Below, one piece after another: positions 48,605 to 58,404 of a stretch of 64,000 bases of DNA (positions are counted from its first letter, which is position 1; each line of letters opens with the position of its first letter). Both the position numbers and the translations under genes were made by a program. This DNA comes from an uncultured Bacilli bacterium (GTDB lineage Bacteria > Bacillota_I > Bacilli_A > RF39 > UBA660): NCBI GenBank assembly GCA_934098505.1, contig CAKOOR010000001.1:1-64000 (forward strand), read 5' to 3'. Below the pieces are notes generated by a model, which was not told where the DNA came from, did not search any database, and saw only the letters and a list, made by a program, of their open reading frames with translations.

Positions 48605-49537
48605 ATGAATACAAATGGTGTATTAAATTATGCAGAAACTTACAGTCCTAGATTGCTAGAATTGTTTATTGAAAACTCATATCTTGCTCCATTTTTAGCA
48701 ACAAATGTTGAATGGGAAGGAGCAAAGACATTTCACTTTACTTCATTAAAAGTAGGTGGATATAAACCACATAAATTAACTGGTGGTTGGAATAGACAAA
48801 AATTTGAAGAAAAAGACCACAGCTATTCTGTTGAGAATGATAGAGATGCGGAATTTTTTGTTGATAAAAGAGAAATGGATGAAACTAATAGAACTGCTTC
48901 AATTGCGAATATTAGTGATACATTTACAAAAACACAATCTATTCCAGAGGCTGATGCTTATTTCTTTTCTAAAGTAGCATCGAAAGCTATCGCTGAAAAA
49001 CTTGCTAGTGAAACTGGAATATCTAGCTGGACTAAAGATAATGTTGTTTCTAAGTTGAAATCAATAATCAGAAAATGTAGAAGATACACAAATAAGGGTT
49101 TAATTCTATATGTTCGTGGTGAAATAATGGATTTATTATCATTATCAACAGAGTATAACAGAACTATTAATACTGAGGGTTTAAGTAATTCCCCAAAAGG
49201 ATTACAAACAAGAATAGCTGTAATCGATGGTGTAGTTTTAATAGAGGTTATTGATGATGAAAGATTCTATACCGCTTTTGATTTTTCAGACGGCTTTGAA
49301 GTTACTGCTGCTTCTAAAGCAATTAATGTATTAGCGGCTACTCCTATGACAACTAAATATGTTGATAAAATTTCATCTATTTATCTGTTCATGCCAGGAG
49401 AACATACTCAAGGTGATGGTGGATTATATCAAAATAGAGATTTAAACGATACATTTATTTTCCCAAATGCTAAAACTGATAAAATTGATAGTATTTATGT
49501 AGATTATGACCCTACGAATATTACTATAGAAGAATAG
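48605..49537 (+). CDS. Major capsid protein
   Basis: 310 residues, AAAGAGG upstream. HK97-fold type: YSPRLLELFIENSYLAPFLATNVEWEGAKTFHFTSLKVGGY, RKCRRYTNKGLILYVRGE, and the C-terminal domain with TPMTTKYVDKISSIYLFMPGEHTQG. Placed right after the scaffold, as expected. Forms the icosahedral shell. Confidence 0.88.
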   Translation: MNTNGVLNYAETYSPRLLELFIENSYLAPFLATNVEWEGAKTFHFTSLKVGGYKPHKLTGGWNRQKFEEKDHSYSVENDRDAEFFVDKREMDETNRTASIANISDTFTKTQSIPEADAYFFSKVASKAIAEKLASETGISSWTKDNVVSKLKSIIRKCRRYTNKGLILYVRGEIMDLLSLSTEYNRTINTEGLSNSPKGLQTRIAVIDGVVLIEVIDDERFYTAFDFSDGFEVTAASKAINVLAATPMTTKYVDKISSIYLFMPGEHTQGDGGLYQNRDLNDTFIFPNAKTDKIDSIYVDYDPTNITIEE

Positions 49538-49545
49538 GAGGGTAT

Positions 49546-49896
49546 ATGATTACTGTAAAAAAAGAAAATGTGATTTATAAAATTGAAGAATTAGAAAAAA
49601 AAGATTATTTAAGAAAAGGATTTGTAGTTATTGATGAGACTGGCAATACGGTTGAATCAGCAAACAAGAATCAAGTTTCTTTAGAGCAGTTAAATGATTT
49701 AGAGAAACAAGTAAAAGACTTAATTGAAAAAGTTGAAACTTTAACTGATGAAAATAAATCATTAACAAGTGAAAAAAACAAACTTGAGAAACAAGTAAAA
49801 GACTTAAATAAGAAGTCAGAAAAAAAATCTCCAACACCAGAAAGTGAAGAAAAAAAATCTTCAACACCTGAAAGTGAAGAAGAAAAAACAGAATAG
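49546..49896 (+). CDS. Small coiled-coil structural protein
   Basis: 116 residues. Short beta start (MITVKKENVIYKIEELEKKDYLRKGFVV), central coil (LNDLEKQVKDLIEKVETLTD) with a second copy of EKQVKDL, and a Pro/Ser/Glu tail (PTPESEEKKSSTPESEEE). Position between capsid and connector genes suggests a head-associated or decoration role (inference). Confidence 0.6.
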   Translation: MITVKKENVIYKIEELEKKDYLRKGFVVIDETGNTVESANKNQVSLEQLNDLEKQVKDLIEKVETLTDENKSLTSEKNKLEKQVKDLNKKSEKKSPTPESEEKKSSTPESEEEKTE

Positions 49897-49908
49897 GAGT
49901 TGATAGGT

Positions 49909-50307
49909 ATGCAACTAGTTGATGCAACATATTATAAAAATGATTTCAAAGGCTCATGCATACCTGTTAATGCCTTTGATTATTACTATAAAAAAAGCAT
50001 GTCTCGATTAAATTATTATACATTCAATAGACTAAAAGATATTGATATGTCTAATTATCAATTTTCTAATGATATAAAGAATTGTATTTGCGAAATTAGT
50101 GAATTATTGTTTAAACAAGATACTTTAAAAAATAATGTTATGAATAATAAGATTATTCAATCTGAAACTGTTGGAAAGCATTCAGTAACTTATAATACTT
50201 CTAGTATTGGTAAAGAAATTTTATCTAATGATGAGTTGGAAGCAAGATGTTACGAAATGTGTAAGATAAATCTTTTACATACACATCTTTTATATAGGGG
50301 TGCGTAA
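49909..50307 (+). CDS. Head-tail connector protein
   Basis: 132 residues from ATG 49909 (GGAGTTGATAGG upstream). QLVDATYYKNDFKG, then RLNYYTFNRLKD and a helical bundle (CICEISELLFKQDTL) like the gp6/gp15-type adaptors that extend the portal ring. Abuts the next gene by one base. Confidence 0.75.
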   Translation: MQLVDATYYKNDFKGSCIPVNAFDYYYKKSMSRLNYYTFNRLKDIDMSNYQFSNDIKNCICEISELLFKQDTLKNNVMNNKIIQSETVGKHSVTYNTSSIGKEILSNDELEARCYEMCKINLLHTHLLYRGA

Positions 50308-50678
50308 TGTTTCCTCATACTGTCACAGTTGTTAATATTATTGATGGCAATTGGCATAAGGAATTTGTTGAAGAAGTATTTTATTATTCTGATAAAATTG
50401 TGAGTCTTGATGGCAAAGCTGAAAAATATGTTGATACTCATACCTGTATATTTTCTAACAATTCTTTGAAAAAATACAGCAATATAAGTGAGTATAAGAC
50501 TGATTTTAAAGGCTTTACATTACAGACTAACGATTTAATTGTTAAAGGAAAAATACCAGATATAAATGATATTAGAAGCCTACAGAAAAGTGGCTTAGAT
50601 TATTTCAGTATAAAGACTATCTCTAAAAATGATGATTATGGTTCTGTTGAGTTAAGAAACATAGAGGTAACTGACTAA
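50307..50678 (+). CDS. Head closure/minor capsid protein 1-like
   Basis: 123 residues, beta-rich (HTVTVVNIIDGNWHKEFVEEVFYYSDKIVSLDG ... LQTNDLIVKGKIPD). Matches the minor-capsid/stopper position in A118-like phages. Overlaps both neighbours by one base. Confidence 0.7.
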   Translation: MFPHTVTVVNIIDGNWHKEFVEEVFYYSDKIVSLDGKAEKYVDTHTCIFSNNSLKKYSNISEYKTDFKGFTLQTNDLIVKGKIPDINDIRSLQKSGLDYFSIKTISKNDDYGSVELRNIEVTD

Positions 50679-51115
50679 TGTTAAAAGCAACATTAAATTT
50701 ACCATCAGCTGAGGAATTAAAAAAGCAATGTAAATTAGGCAGTGGTGGTGAAGTTCAACAATACATTGATACTTTTGTTGTTAAAAAGAGTTATCCGTAT
50801 ACACCGGGAAAGCATATTAATGATGCCGGTAATATTGGAACTAATTTTGGCTCTGGTACAGTAGTATGGGATAGTCCCGATGCAAATTATTTGTATGAAG
50901 CTAAACTAATGGTTGACCCATTTACACTAAAAGGTGCATTTTTTAGCAAAGATTATGGCTATTGGAGTAGACCAAATACTGAAAAAATAATGGATCCTGC
51001 TGGTAGAAATTTAGAATTTCATAAAAATCCTGGTGCCGACCATTGGTTTGACAAAATGATTAATGATAAAATAGATGATTTGCTTAAAGGAATAGGAGAG
51101 ATAATTTCAAAATGA
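50678..51115 (+). CDS. Minor capsid protein 2-like
   Basis: 145 residues. KKQCKLGSGGEVQQYIDTFVVKKSYPYTPGKHINDAGNIGTN and NPGADHWFDKMIND are typical of the Minor_capsid_2 family of Bacillota siphophages. Likely part of the head-tail joint. Confidence 0.8.
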   Translation: MLKATLNLPSAEELKKQCKLGSGGEVQQYIDTFVVKKSYPYTPGKHINDAGNIGTNFGSGTVVWDSPDANYLYEAKLMVDPFTLKGAFFSKDYGYWSRPNTEKIMDPAGRNLEFHKNPGADHWFDKMINDKIDDLLKGIGEIISK

Positions 51116-51555
51116 AACCGTTAATAGAATGTGTAAAAGTATGGTTAAAAGATTGCCCTAATCTTAGTAAAATTGATATTAGAACAGATTTTTTAAAACC
51201 AGATAATTCTGGAAATGATTATTTTTCATTGGAACAAAGTAAAACACCGTCACCATTCAAAAAGAATGTTTTAGGAACAAAGATATTCGGTAATCTTGAT
51301 TTTAATTTAGCTGGATGTTTTAGCTTTGGCTTAAATGAAGATAAAATACAAAATGATAATTTGCTATTTATGCAGGAAATAGAAATTTGGATATTAGAGC
51401 AAGCACGAAAACATAATTATCCAAAATTAAATGACAACGAAATAGTAACGGGATTAGAGATAACTTCTAGTCCTTTTTTATATGGTTTAGATAAAAATAT
51501 GAATTATTCGAGATATGATATGAGTTTAAAAATAAAATACGAAAGGAAAATATAA
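51112..51555 (+). CDS. Minor capsid / tail terminator-like protein
   Basis: 147 residues. Position and layout (VKVWLKDCPNLSKIDIRTDFLKPD, FNLAGCFSFGLNEDKIQNDNLLFMQEIEIWILEQ) match the Minor_capsid_3/tail-completion group. Overlaps upstream gene by 4 nt. Confidence 0.75.
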   Translation: MKPLIECVKVWLKDCPNLSKIDIRTDFLKPDNSGNDYFSLEQSKTPSPFKKNVLGTKIFGNLDFNLAGCFSFGLNEDKIQNDNLLFMQEIEIWILEQARKHNYPKLNDNEIVTGLEITSSPFLYGLDKNMNYSRYDMSLKIKYERKI

Positions 51556-51557
51556 TT

Positions 51558-52100
51558 ATGAAAAATGTATTAGTAGGAGATACCGTTATCGATAGAGAAT
51601 CTTCAATAACTTTTGTTGACTTAGGTTTTGAATCAATTGATAAAGATGGTATTCATTATGCTGATAGTCACACACCAGATTGGTATCCTGTTGGCGAAGA
51701 TAATGACGAAATTACAAGGGAAAGAAATGATTCAATTGATGGCAAGAAAAATGTTTTAGGTCACACTATCTTTAATGCTACTTCTGGAGCACAAACTACT
51801 GAAGTAGATCCTTTAAAAATTCGAGGTAATGATAAATTATCATATTTAATTTATATGATTAATAAATATGATCTAGTTGGCGAGAAATCTAAAGTAACTG
51901 GTATGGAAGTATTCTATGGTGACGAGCAATCTTCAGGTAACTACGGTGCTTGGACTGAGGGTGCTATCATAGAAGCTAAGTCTTGGGGTGGAAATACTGA
52001 AGGTACTCAATCTCCAGTGACAATTCATTGGGACGGTAAGAAGGTTCATGGGACTTTTGCACCAAAAACAAAGACTTTTACTGAAACTAAAGTAGTTTAA
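51558..52100 (+). CDS. Major tail protein
   Basis: 180 residues, GAAAGG upstream. EITRERNDSIDGKKNVLGHTIFNATSGAQTTEVDPLKIRGNDKLSYLIY and the end KVHGTFAPKTKTFTETK are typical tail-tube features. Followed by a terminator, as is usual for this highly expressed gene. Confidence 0.83.
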   Translation: MKNVLVGDTVIDRESSITFVDLGFESIDKDGIHYADSHTPDWYPVGEDNDEITRERNDSIDGKKNVLGHTIFNATSGAQTTEVDPLKIRGNDKLSYLIYMINKYDLVGEKSKVTGMEVFYGDEQSSGNYGAWTEGAIIEAKSWGGNTEGTQSPVTIHWDGKKVHGTFAPKTKTFTETKVV

Positions 52101-52131
52101 GGTGGTAGGTTTAGACTTACTACCTCTTTTT
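52101..52131 (+). terminator. Terminator after the major tail protein
   Basis: GGTAG/CTACC stem within GGTGGTAGG ... TTACTACC followed by TCTTTTTTA. Modest stem, clear T-tract. Confidence 0.6.
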
Positions 52132-52151
52132 TATAGAAAGGTTTTAAAATT

Positions 52152-52607
52152 ATGGAAATAAAAAATAAATTTGTGGAAGAAAATATCACTGAAAATGGAA
52201 AAGTTATAGGAAAAATTAGATTTAATCCTAATGATTCAAAGATAATGTACAATTTAGCTTTGACTATCGAAAATTTAACTTCTTCTTTAGAAAAGTTAAA
52301 AACAATGTCTATTCCTGAAAAAATAGATCTAGATAAGTTAACAACAGCTGATGATTTCATTAAATCAAGCGATAATTTCAATAAGATAGCAAGTGCTTAC
52401 GAGTTAGAGTATAAAACTATTAATGAAGCTATCAAAAAACTAGAAGAAATATTTGGAAAAGATACAATTGAGTGTTTTACAAAAGGAACAACTGATTATT
52501 ATACTTTAGTACCATTATTAGAGTTTATAATGCCATACGTAAAAAAATCAAGAGATTCTAAAGTAAATGAGTATTTAAGAAAATCTACTAGTAGTGTGAT
52601 GTCATAA
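52152..52607 (+). CDS. Tail assembly chaperone (gpG-like)
   Basis: 151 residues, helical: FNPNDSKIMYNLALTIENLTSSLEKLK, YKTINEAIKKLEEIFGKDTIECF. Located between the tail tube and Gp15-like gene, the place of gpG-type chaperones. Overlaps the next start by one base, a setting where programmed frameshifting can occur, though no clear slippery site is seen. Confidence 0.75.
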   Translation: MEIKNKFVEENITENGKVIGKIRFNPNDSKIMYNLALTIENLTSSLEKLKTMSIPEKIDLDKLTTADDFIKSSDNFNKIASAYELEYKTINEAIKKLEEIFGKDTIECFTKGTTDYYTLVPLLEFIMPYVKKSRDSKVNEYLRKSTSSVMS

Positions 52608-53179
52608 TGAATTTATTAACTGATGATTTGCCAACTAAGATTTTAATAAAGGATAAAACGTTTGCCATCAATTATGATTATCGAACTGTAATTAAAATTA
52701 TTTTGGCTTTTGAAGATAGTGAGTTAACTATTAATGAAAAAACTTACATAATGTTAAAACTTTTGTATAAAAAAGAAATACCTGACGATTGTTTAGAAGA
52801 AGCAGTAAGGAAAGCTGTAAAATTTATAGATTTAGGAAAAAATATAAAAGACGATAAACCTGTACAACGAGTGTTTTCATATCAAAAAGATGGCAACTAT
52901 ATTTTTTCTGGTATAAATCAAACTCATCATATTGATTTAGAAACTATGCCAAATTTACATTGGTGGAAGTTTATGGCTTTGTTTATGGATATGGGAACTG
53001 AGTGTACTTTCAATGAACTAATTTATTATCGAAAAAGAAAAATCGAAGGAAGATTAACCAAAGAAGAAAAGAAAAAATATAGAGAGATAGAAGATTTGGT
53101 TTCGTTGAATGAAGTTAAAAAGATTAGTACAGCAAAGCAAAAGTTTTTAAATGAATTGCGAGGTGGTGACAGTGGCTAA
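52607..53179 (+). CDS. Bacteriophage Gp15-like tail assembly protein
   Basis: 190 residues. LTDDLPTKILIKDKTFAINYDYRTVIKIILAFED and LHWWKFMALFMDMGTECTFNELIYYRKRKIEGRLTKEEKKKYRE are distinctive of the Gp15 family, which precedes the tape measure gene in Bacillota phages. Confidence 0.88.
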   Translation: MNLLTDDLPTKILIKDKTFAINYDYRTVIKIILAFEDSELTINEKTYIMLKLLYKKEIPDDCLEEAVRKAVKFIDLGKNIKDDKPVQRVFSYQKDGNYIFSGINQTHHIDLETMPNLHWWKFMALFMDMGTECTFNELIYYRKRKIEGRLTKEEKKKYREIEDLVSLNEVKKISTAKQKFLNELRGGDSG

Positions 53180-55061
53180 TTATAAAGGCAGTGTTGAAAT
53201 TGATACACAGATTAATGATAAAAAAATAACACAACAATTTAAAGGCTTAGAAAAATCAACTCAAAATTTAATTAATAAATATAATAAGCAAGTTGATAGC
53301 ATTAAATCACAAGAATTAGCTATTGATAGTCTTAAAACAAAAATAGAAACTTTGCAAAATTATAAAGATGCAAATTTAATAACAGAAAAAGAATCTCAAA
53401 GATTAATTGAATATAATCAAAAATTAGAAATAATGCAATCAAAGTTAGAACAAACCAAGACGGAAGCGACGCAAACAGGTAAGGCGATACAAAGTGCTTT
53501 AGATAGTAAAAAAATAGATAAGTCTTCTTCTTCAGTTAATGAAATATCAAAAAAAATGTCAGATCTAACTAAAAGACTTACTGGAATGATTAAAACTGTA
53601 TTTGTATTTAATCTTTTAAGAAGTGGCTTAAGTACATTAAGAAATAATATGTTGTCGTTATTAAAAACAAATAATTCATTTAATACTAACTTGAATCAAA
53701 TAAGAGCAAATTTAATGACAGCTTTTGCTCCAGTTTACAATGCCTGTTTACCAGCGATTAATAGTCTTATGAATTCATTGTCAAAATTGACTGGAACCAT
53801 AAGTGTATTTGTGTCAGGTTTGTTTGGAAAAAGTTTAAAGCAATCTACTAACGAAGCTAAAAAATTATCTACTGCTCTAAAGGCGGCTAATGATAGTTCA
53901 TCAAACAATGGTAATTTGGCAAGCTTTGATAAATTAGAAGTTATTGGCAACGATAGTGGTGGAAATGGTGATAACGGTACAAATATAAATTATGATAATG
54001 AGATACAATATAGCGAAAACTTATTAAATATACTTAATGCTATAAAAGATTTTATTTCTAACAATAAAGAAGAAATAATTGGCTTTTTAACCGGATGTGC
54101 CGTTGGTGTTGGGGCTATTAAAATAATGGATATTATTGATAATTTGGATAAAATACCGGAGTCGATAAAAAATATTGATTCGGTTTTAAAAGTTGCTGGC
54201 TTTGGACTTGTCGCATTAGGCATAATTTCAGCAATAAAATCAATTTTAGCTTATTTAAATGATCCGTCTTGGGAAAATTTCGGAAAGATAATATCTAGTA
54301 TTGGACTTATAGTTTTTGGTTTTGGATTAATAATAGGTAATATTCCACTAATTATTGCTGGAGTGTGTATATTAATTGTTGGGTTGATTGTAAAATATTG
54401 GGACAAGATTAAAAATAGCATTTCTGGTGGTATGGATTGGTTAGAAGAAAAACTAACTTTATGGTTTGGAAAAATAGGTACTGCTTTAGCAAATTGGCTT
54501 AAAGCAATAGTAGCAACGGTAGTTGGTTTTTTTGATAATGTTTTTAATGGTGCAAAAAACATTTTAGACGGTATTATCAAAATATTTAAAGGCGATTTTA
54601 CTGGTGGTTTAAAACAAATTTTTACTGGTATAAAGCAAATTATATTGGCACCATTAAATGCACTAATTGATGGCTTAAATGTGTTAATAAAAGGTGTTAA
54701 TAAAATATCATTTGATACTCCTGACTGGGTGCCCGTAATTGGTGGCAAAAAGTTTGGCTTTAATATTCCATCAATACCACATTTGGCTAAAGGTATGGTA
54801 ATTCCACCACGACAAGAATTTGCAGCAATCTTAGGAGACCAAAAACATGGGACCAATATTGAAACGCCACTTGAAACAATGAAAGACGCTTTTAGACAAG
54901 TTTTGAATGAGTATAAGAATCTAAATTCAGAAGACAAAGAAATAGTATTTAGAAATTTATCTATTATTGCTCAATTTGGAAATACTAAATTAGGCAAAAT
55001 AATAATTGATGAGATAAGAACTTATGAACGAGAGACAGGCACTACATTGCTAGTTTCTTAA
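53172..55061 (+). CDS. Tape measure protein
   Basis: About 630 residues from GTG 53172 (AGGTGG at fitting distance; GTG 53166 is possible). N-terminal coiled coil (YKGSVEIDTQINDKKITQQFKGLEKS), hydrophobic helices between about 300 and 425 and amphipathic repeats, and a C-terminal domain ending KIIIDEIRTYERETGT. Short for a tape measure; known proportionality predicts a tail near 90-100 nm (about 1.5 angstrom per residue). Confidence 0.88.
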   Translation: MANYKGSVEIDTQINDKKITQQFKGLEKSTQNLINKYNKQVDSIKSQELAIDSLKTKIETLQNYKDANLITEKESQRLIEYNQKLEIMQSKLEQTKTEATQTGKAIQSALDSKKIDKSSSSVNEISKKMSDLTKRLTGMIKTVFVFNLLRSGLSTLRNNMLSLLKTNNSFNTNLNQIRANLMTAFAPVYNACLPAINSLMNSLSKLTGTISVFVSGLFGKSLKQSTNEAKKLSTALKAANDSSSNNGNLASFDKLEVIGNDSGGNGDNGTNINYDNEIQYSENLLNILNAIKDFISNNKEEIIGFLTGCAVGVGAIKIMDIIDNLDKIPESIKNIDSVLKVAGFGLVALGIISAIKSILAYLNDPSWENFGKIISSIGLIVFGFGLIIGNIPLIIAGVCILIVGLIVKYWDKIKNSISGGMDWLEEKLTLWFGKIGTALANWLKAIVATVVGFFDNVFNGAKNILDGIIKIFKGDFTGGLKQIFTGIKQIILAPLNALIDGLNVLIKGVNKISFDTPDWVPVIGGKKFGFNIPSIPHLAKGMVIPPRQEFAAILGDQKHGTNIETPLETMKDAFRQVLNEYKNLNSEDKEIVFRNLSIIAQFGNTKLGKIIIDEIRTYERETGTTLLVS

Positions 55062-55070
55062 GGAGGCATT

Positions 55071-55484
55071 ATGGATAAAATTAAAATTATTAACCCAAAT
55101 GATGATAGTGATTATTTTGAGATACCTTATGAGTGGTTACCTCAAGGGACACAAGGACCAACTTTAAATGATTTAGAGTCTAAAGCTAGTCGTTCAATTG
55201 TCAAGGCAAAATTATACAGAGTTAGAAGCGGTGAAGTTCCAGCAGCAACACTTGATATAGCTGTCAGGTTATCGCAAAAGGAACTTTATCCACTTCTTCG
55301 ACTTTTGAAATTGGTTAAAATAAAAATATACTTTTTTGAAAAATATTTAAATAAGTTTATTACTATGAATTTTTATGCCGAAAAGCCTAACCCTAAATGG
55401 CATTCTATTCCTGAAGATAATAATACAGATAATATTATTTATGAACCATTTACAATAAGTTTTGCTGGATATGAAAGTGAGTAA
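55071..55484 (+). CDS. Tail component (DUF6711-like)
   Basis: 137 residues, AAGGAGG upstream. YEWLPQGTQGPTLNDLESKASRSIVKAKLYRVR and FYAEKPNPKWHSIPEDNN fit small tail-tip proteins that follow the tape measure gene. Confidence 0.7.
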   Translation: MDKIKIINPNDDSDYFEIPYEWLPQGTQGPTLNDLESKASRSIVKAKLYRVRSGEVPAATLDIAVRLSQKELYPLLRLLKLVKIKIYFFEKYLNKFITMNFYAEKPNPKWHSIPEDNNTDNIIYEPFTISFAGYESE

Positions 55485-55486
55485 TT

Positions 55487-57907
55487 ATGAATTATATAGC
55501 AATAGACAATAGTGATATTCAGGATTTTAAAATATCAAAGAGTGCTATAAGTGATGGTAAAATTATTGGTACTTGTGAATTTGGTAAGGCTGAAATTCAA
55601 CTACTTAATGATAGCAATAACTATTCTAATTATAAGAATCATTGGTTAAAAACTAGTTTTGGTTCTTTTTTTATTTATAATGTTGAGCCAGTTCAAGAAA
55701 AAGTTAATATTAAATTATCTTGTTACGATATCAAGTATAAATTGGATGTTGAGTATAAAAAGGAAAATTTTGAGAATTTATTTCCATGCAGTATTTTGGC
55801 ATGGAGAAATGCTATAGCTGAGAAATGCGGTGTTAAATTTATTGACACTGTATTTCCAAATAGTGATTTTATCTTACCTAGTCATCCATACATTGCAGAA
55901 GGATTAAGTGCTAGAAGTGTATTAATGTTGATAGCGGAAGCTTGTTCTAGTTTTATAGATAATGATAATAATGATAATTTATATTTTTCTTGGTTCTCTA
56001 ATGTTGATGCCATTGATATAGACGATTGGAGTTCCTTAACAACTGAAAAAGATAGTACATTACCAATTAATCAAGTTGTACTTGGCCGTGGTGATGTAGA
56101 AGATAATGTGCTATATCCATTTGAAGTTGAAAACCCTAAAATTTTAAAAATAAATAATAATTATATTTTAGATCCTCAAGATACTTCTACTACTAATGAT
56201 AGAAGATATGACATGATTGAGCCTATTTATAATCGAGTAAATGGATTTAAATATGTTGTTTTTGATATGAAAACTCAAAGTATTAATACTTCTGTTAAAT
56301 TAGGGGATAAAGTATCATACACAGATGTTTGGGGAAATAAACTAGAAAGCTATATTATGTCTATCTCACAAGAATTTTTGGGGGATAACTTAGAAAACTT
56401 AAATAATTGGGATATAGAAATATCGGCAGAAGAAATTAAGGAAACAAATAATACTTACTCTTATTCTAATGGTATAAAACAACAACTAAGTGATCTATTC
56501 ATAAAAGTAGATAAAGAAAACGAGATTATTCAAAGTTTAAATAAGAAAGTAATCGAACTGGTTAGAACAGTTCAAGGCCAAGGCACATTGAAATTAAATG
56601 AAACGACCGCTATTAATGTTGGAAAAATCAGGATATGGGGAGATATATCTTTGTTATATCCGACTGCCAATCAACAAGTTATCGGTTTATTTCCAGATGA
56701 CGGCTTATATCCGAGCAATGAATTGTATCTAGATGAAAAAAATGCTTCAATAAATAGAATTTATCCTAGCGTAAATACATTTTCTAAAAGTAATAAATTA
56801 GTTCTTTTTAATGATAAAGAAAGTGTTGAGTATAAAATTCCTTTAACTTATTTGAGATATTTAGATGCTGACAATTATGATGAACTTGATTATGAAAATA
56901 ATAGTTGGTTTCTAATAAGGAGAATAGGAATAAATGAAAATGGTAATATGTTTTCTTTAAATAAAGAAAAAATTTATCAGTTAGGCACTCAAGATATTGT
57001 CCTTCTTGATGATACTACTAACATTAAGTTGGAAAGTTTTCCAAATGCTATTTTTGAGGTTAAATATATGTTAAAAAATGATTTAACCAATACTTATGCT
57101 ACTATGGCTAATTTATCATCTGAAATAAAACAAGCCAAAGACAGTATTTTATTACAAGTGAAGCAAGAAACTGATAGTAAAGTTGATAACAAGTCAATTA
57201 TTGCTTCAATAAACGCTGCTATTAAAAACGGTCAAGGGGTATTGGAGTTTTTAGCTAATACATTGCTTATTCAAAGTGATAATTTTAATTTAGATAGAAA
57301 TGGCAATGTTACTTTAGCAAGTGGCGCAAAAATAATCGGAGGTGATGGTTTGTTAACAAATTTACAATTCAATTCTAATGGTGAGTTTGAAAACTATTCA
57401 TTATTAGGTTTTAAAAATTATTATGGAGATGGTAATTCTATACAAAACAGTGATGTTTCGGTTGAGGTTGATATTCCAGAAAACTTTGTTGTAGAAAGTG
57501 CTTATATGACTTTTTATCATACTCCAATAAATTGGTCATATTACAATGAAAATTCACAACAAAACGAAGAATTAATTGGATATTCGAGAAGTGTGTCTTT
57601 ATATAAGATTATAAATAGTGCAAATTATATATTTCATATGGCTGCTGCTAGCGAATATTATACTGATATTTCTAATATGCAATTAAAAGAATTACAGTAT
57701 TTTGGCGACTTAAATAATACTCAGGCTGGCTCTATAGTTTCATATAAATCTAACGATTTAAAAGAAGAACTTAAAAATTCAGGAAAATATAAATTTGTTT
57801 TAAGAACTAAAAGTGAAAGTCCTAGTAATTCCATTGATGCGGAATATCAAACTGGGGCGTGTAGAGCTGTTATAAATGTTGTTGGCTACATGAATTTTAA
57901 AAAGTAG
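55487..57907 (+). CDS. Tail tip / minor structural protein
   Basis: 806 residues. Residues 1-350 resemble the tail-tip (distal tail/Tal-like) region: CSFIDNDNNDNLYFSWFSNVDAIDIDDW, VLGRGDVEDNVLYPF, LGDKVSYTDVWGNKLESYIMS. The C-terminal part has a helical stalk (ITLLQ-type: LQVKQETDSKVDNKSIIASINAAIKNGQG) and a repeat-like beta region (NFNLDRNGNVTLASGAKIIGGDGLLT), as in baseplate proteins. Likely joins tail tube to fibres. Confidence 0.78.
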   Translation: MNYIAIDNSDIQDFKISKSAISDGKIIGTCEFGKAEIQLLNDSNNYSNYKNHWLKTSFGSFFIYNVEPVQEKVNIKLSCYDIKYKLDVEYKKENFENLFPCSILAWRNAIAEKCGVKFIDTVFPNSDFILPSHPYIAEGLSARSVLMLIAEACSSFIDNDNNDNLYFSWFSNVDAIDIDDWSSLTTEKDSTLPINQVVLGRGDVEDNVLYPFEVENPKILKINNNYILDPQDTSTTNDRRYDMIEPIYNRVNGFKYVVFDMKTQSINTSVKLGDKVSYTDVWGNKLESYIMSISQEFLGDNLENLNNWDIEISAEEIKETNNTYSYSNGIKQQLSDLFIKVDKENEIIQSLNKKVIELVRTVQGQGTLKLNETTAINVGKIRIWGDISLLYPTANQQVIGLFPDDGLYPSNELYLDEKNASINRIYPSVNTFSKSNKLVLFNDKESVEYKIPLTYLRYLDADNYDELDYENNSWFLIRRIGINENGNMFSLNKEKIYQLGTQDIVLLDDTTNIKLESFPNAIFEVKYMLKNDLTNTYATMANLSSEIKQAKDSILLQVKQETDSKVDNKSIIASINAAIKNGQGVLEFLANTLLIQSDNFNLDRNGNVTLASGAKIIGGDGLLTNLQFNSNGEFENYSLLGFKNYYGDGNSIQNSDVSVEVDIPENFVVESAYMTFYHTPINWSYYNENSQQNEELIGYSRSVSLYKIINSANYIFHMAAASEYYTDISNMQLKELQYFGDLNNTQAGSIVSYKSNDLKEELKNSGKYKFVLRTKSESPSNSIDAEYQTGACRAVINVVGYMNFKK

Positions 57908-57919
57908 AAAGAGGTAGAA

Positions 57920-58402
57920 ATGAAAGTAATAGATTTTAAGGATTTTCCTGACGAATCAACTCCAATTTGTGCAGACAAATTAAATGAATTACAGGAATTG
58001 TTGTTTAAAGCAATTTATCCAGTTGGTTCTTATTATGAAACGAGTGATAAAAGCTTTGATCCAAATGTTTCATTTGGAGGAACATGGGTTTTAGATAATG
58101 ATGGTACAGTGTTAGTATCTAAAAGTGAAGAAAATGGCAGTACATTTAATAGCAATTTAACTACTATTTTAGGTAATGAAAAATTTATTATGGCCAGAAA
58201 CCAATTACCTGAAGGCGTTGCGTTGACAAAAAATTTAGACTCAGTCGATGGTTGGAGTTTAGGTATTTGGAAACATCAAGGCCAAACTTCTTCAGTATGG
58301 TCGTCTATTTTACAAGGACAATATGACGCCCCAAACGGTGGAAGTCCAATATCACTTATCCAACCATCAAAAATTGTGAATAGATGGCATAGGGAGGCGT
58401 AA
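57920..58402 (+). CDS. Baseplate/tail-collar-like protein
   Basis: 160 residues. AIYPVGSYYETSDKSFDPNVSFGGTWV is the tail-collar type motif at the start of many fibre tips; the end (SLIQPSKIVNRWHREA) matches baseplate proteins that finish with a conserved Trp-x-Arg. Probably a small fibre or baseplate part. Confidence 0.78.
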   Translation: MKVIDFKDFPDESTPICADKLNELQELLFKAIYPVGSYYETSDKSFDPNVSFGGTWVLDNDGTVLVSKSEENGSTFNSNLTTILGNEKFIMARNQLPEGVALTKNLDSVDGWSLGIWKHQGQTSSVWSSILQGQYDAPNGGSPISLIQPSKIVNRWHREA

Positions 58403-58404
58403 AA

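Noticed and set aside
54251..54937. 228-codon minus-strand frame inside the tape measure gene
   Set aside because: Opposite a well-supported structural gene in a fully rightward operon, no ribosome site, no recognisable domain.
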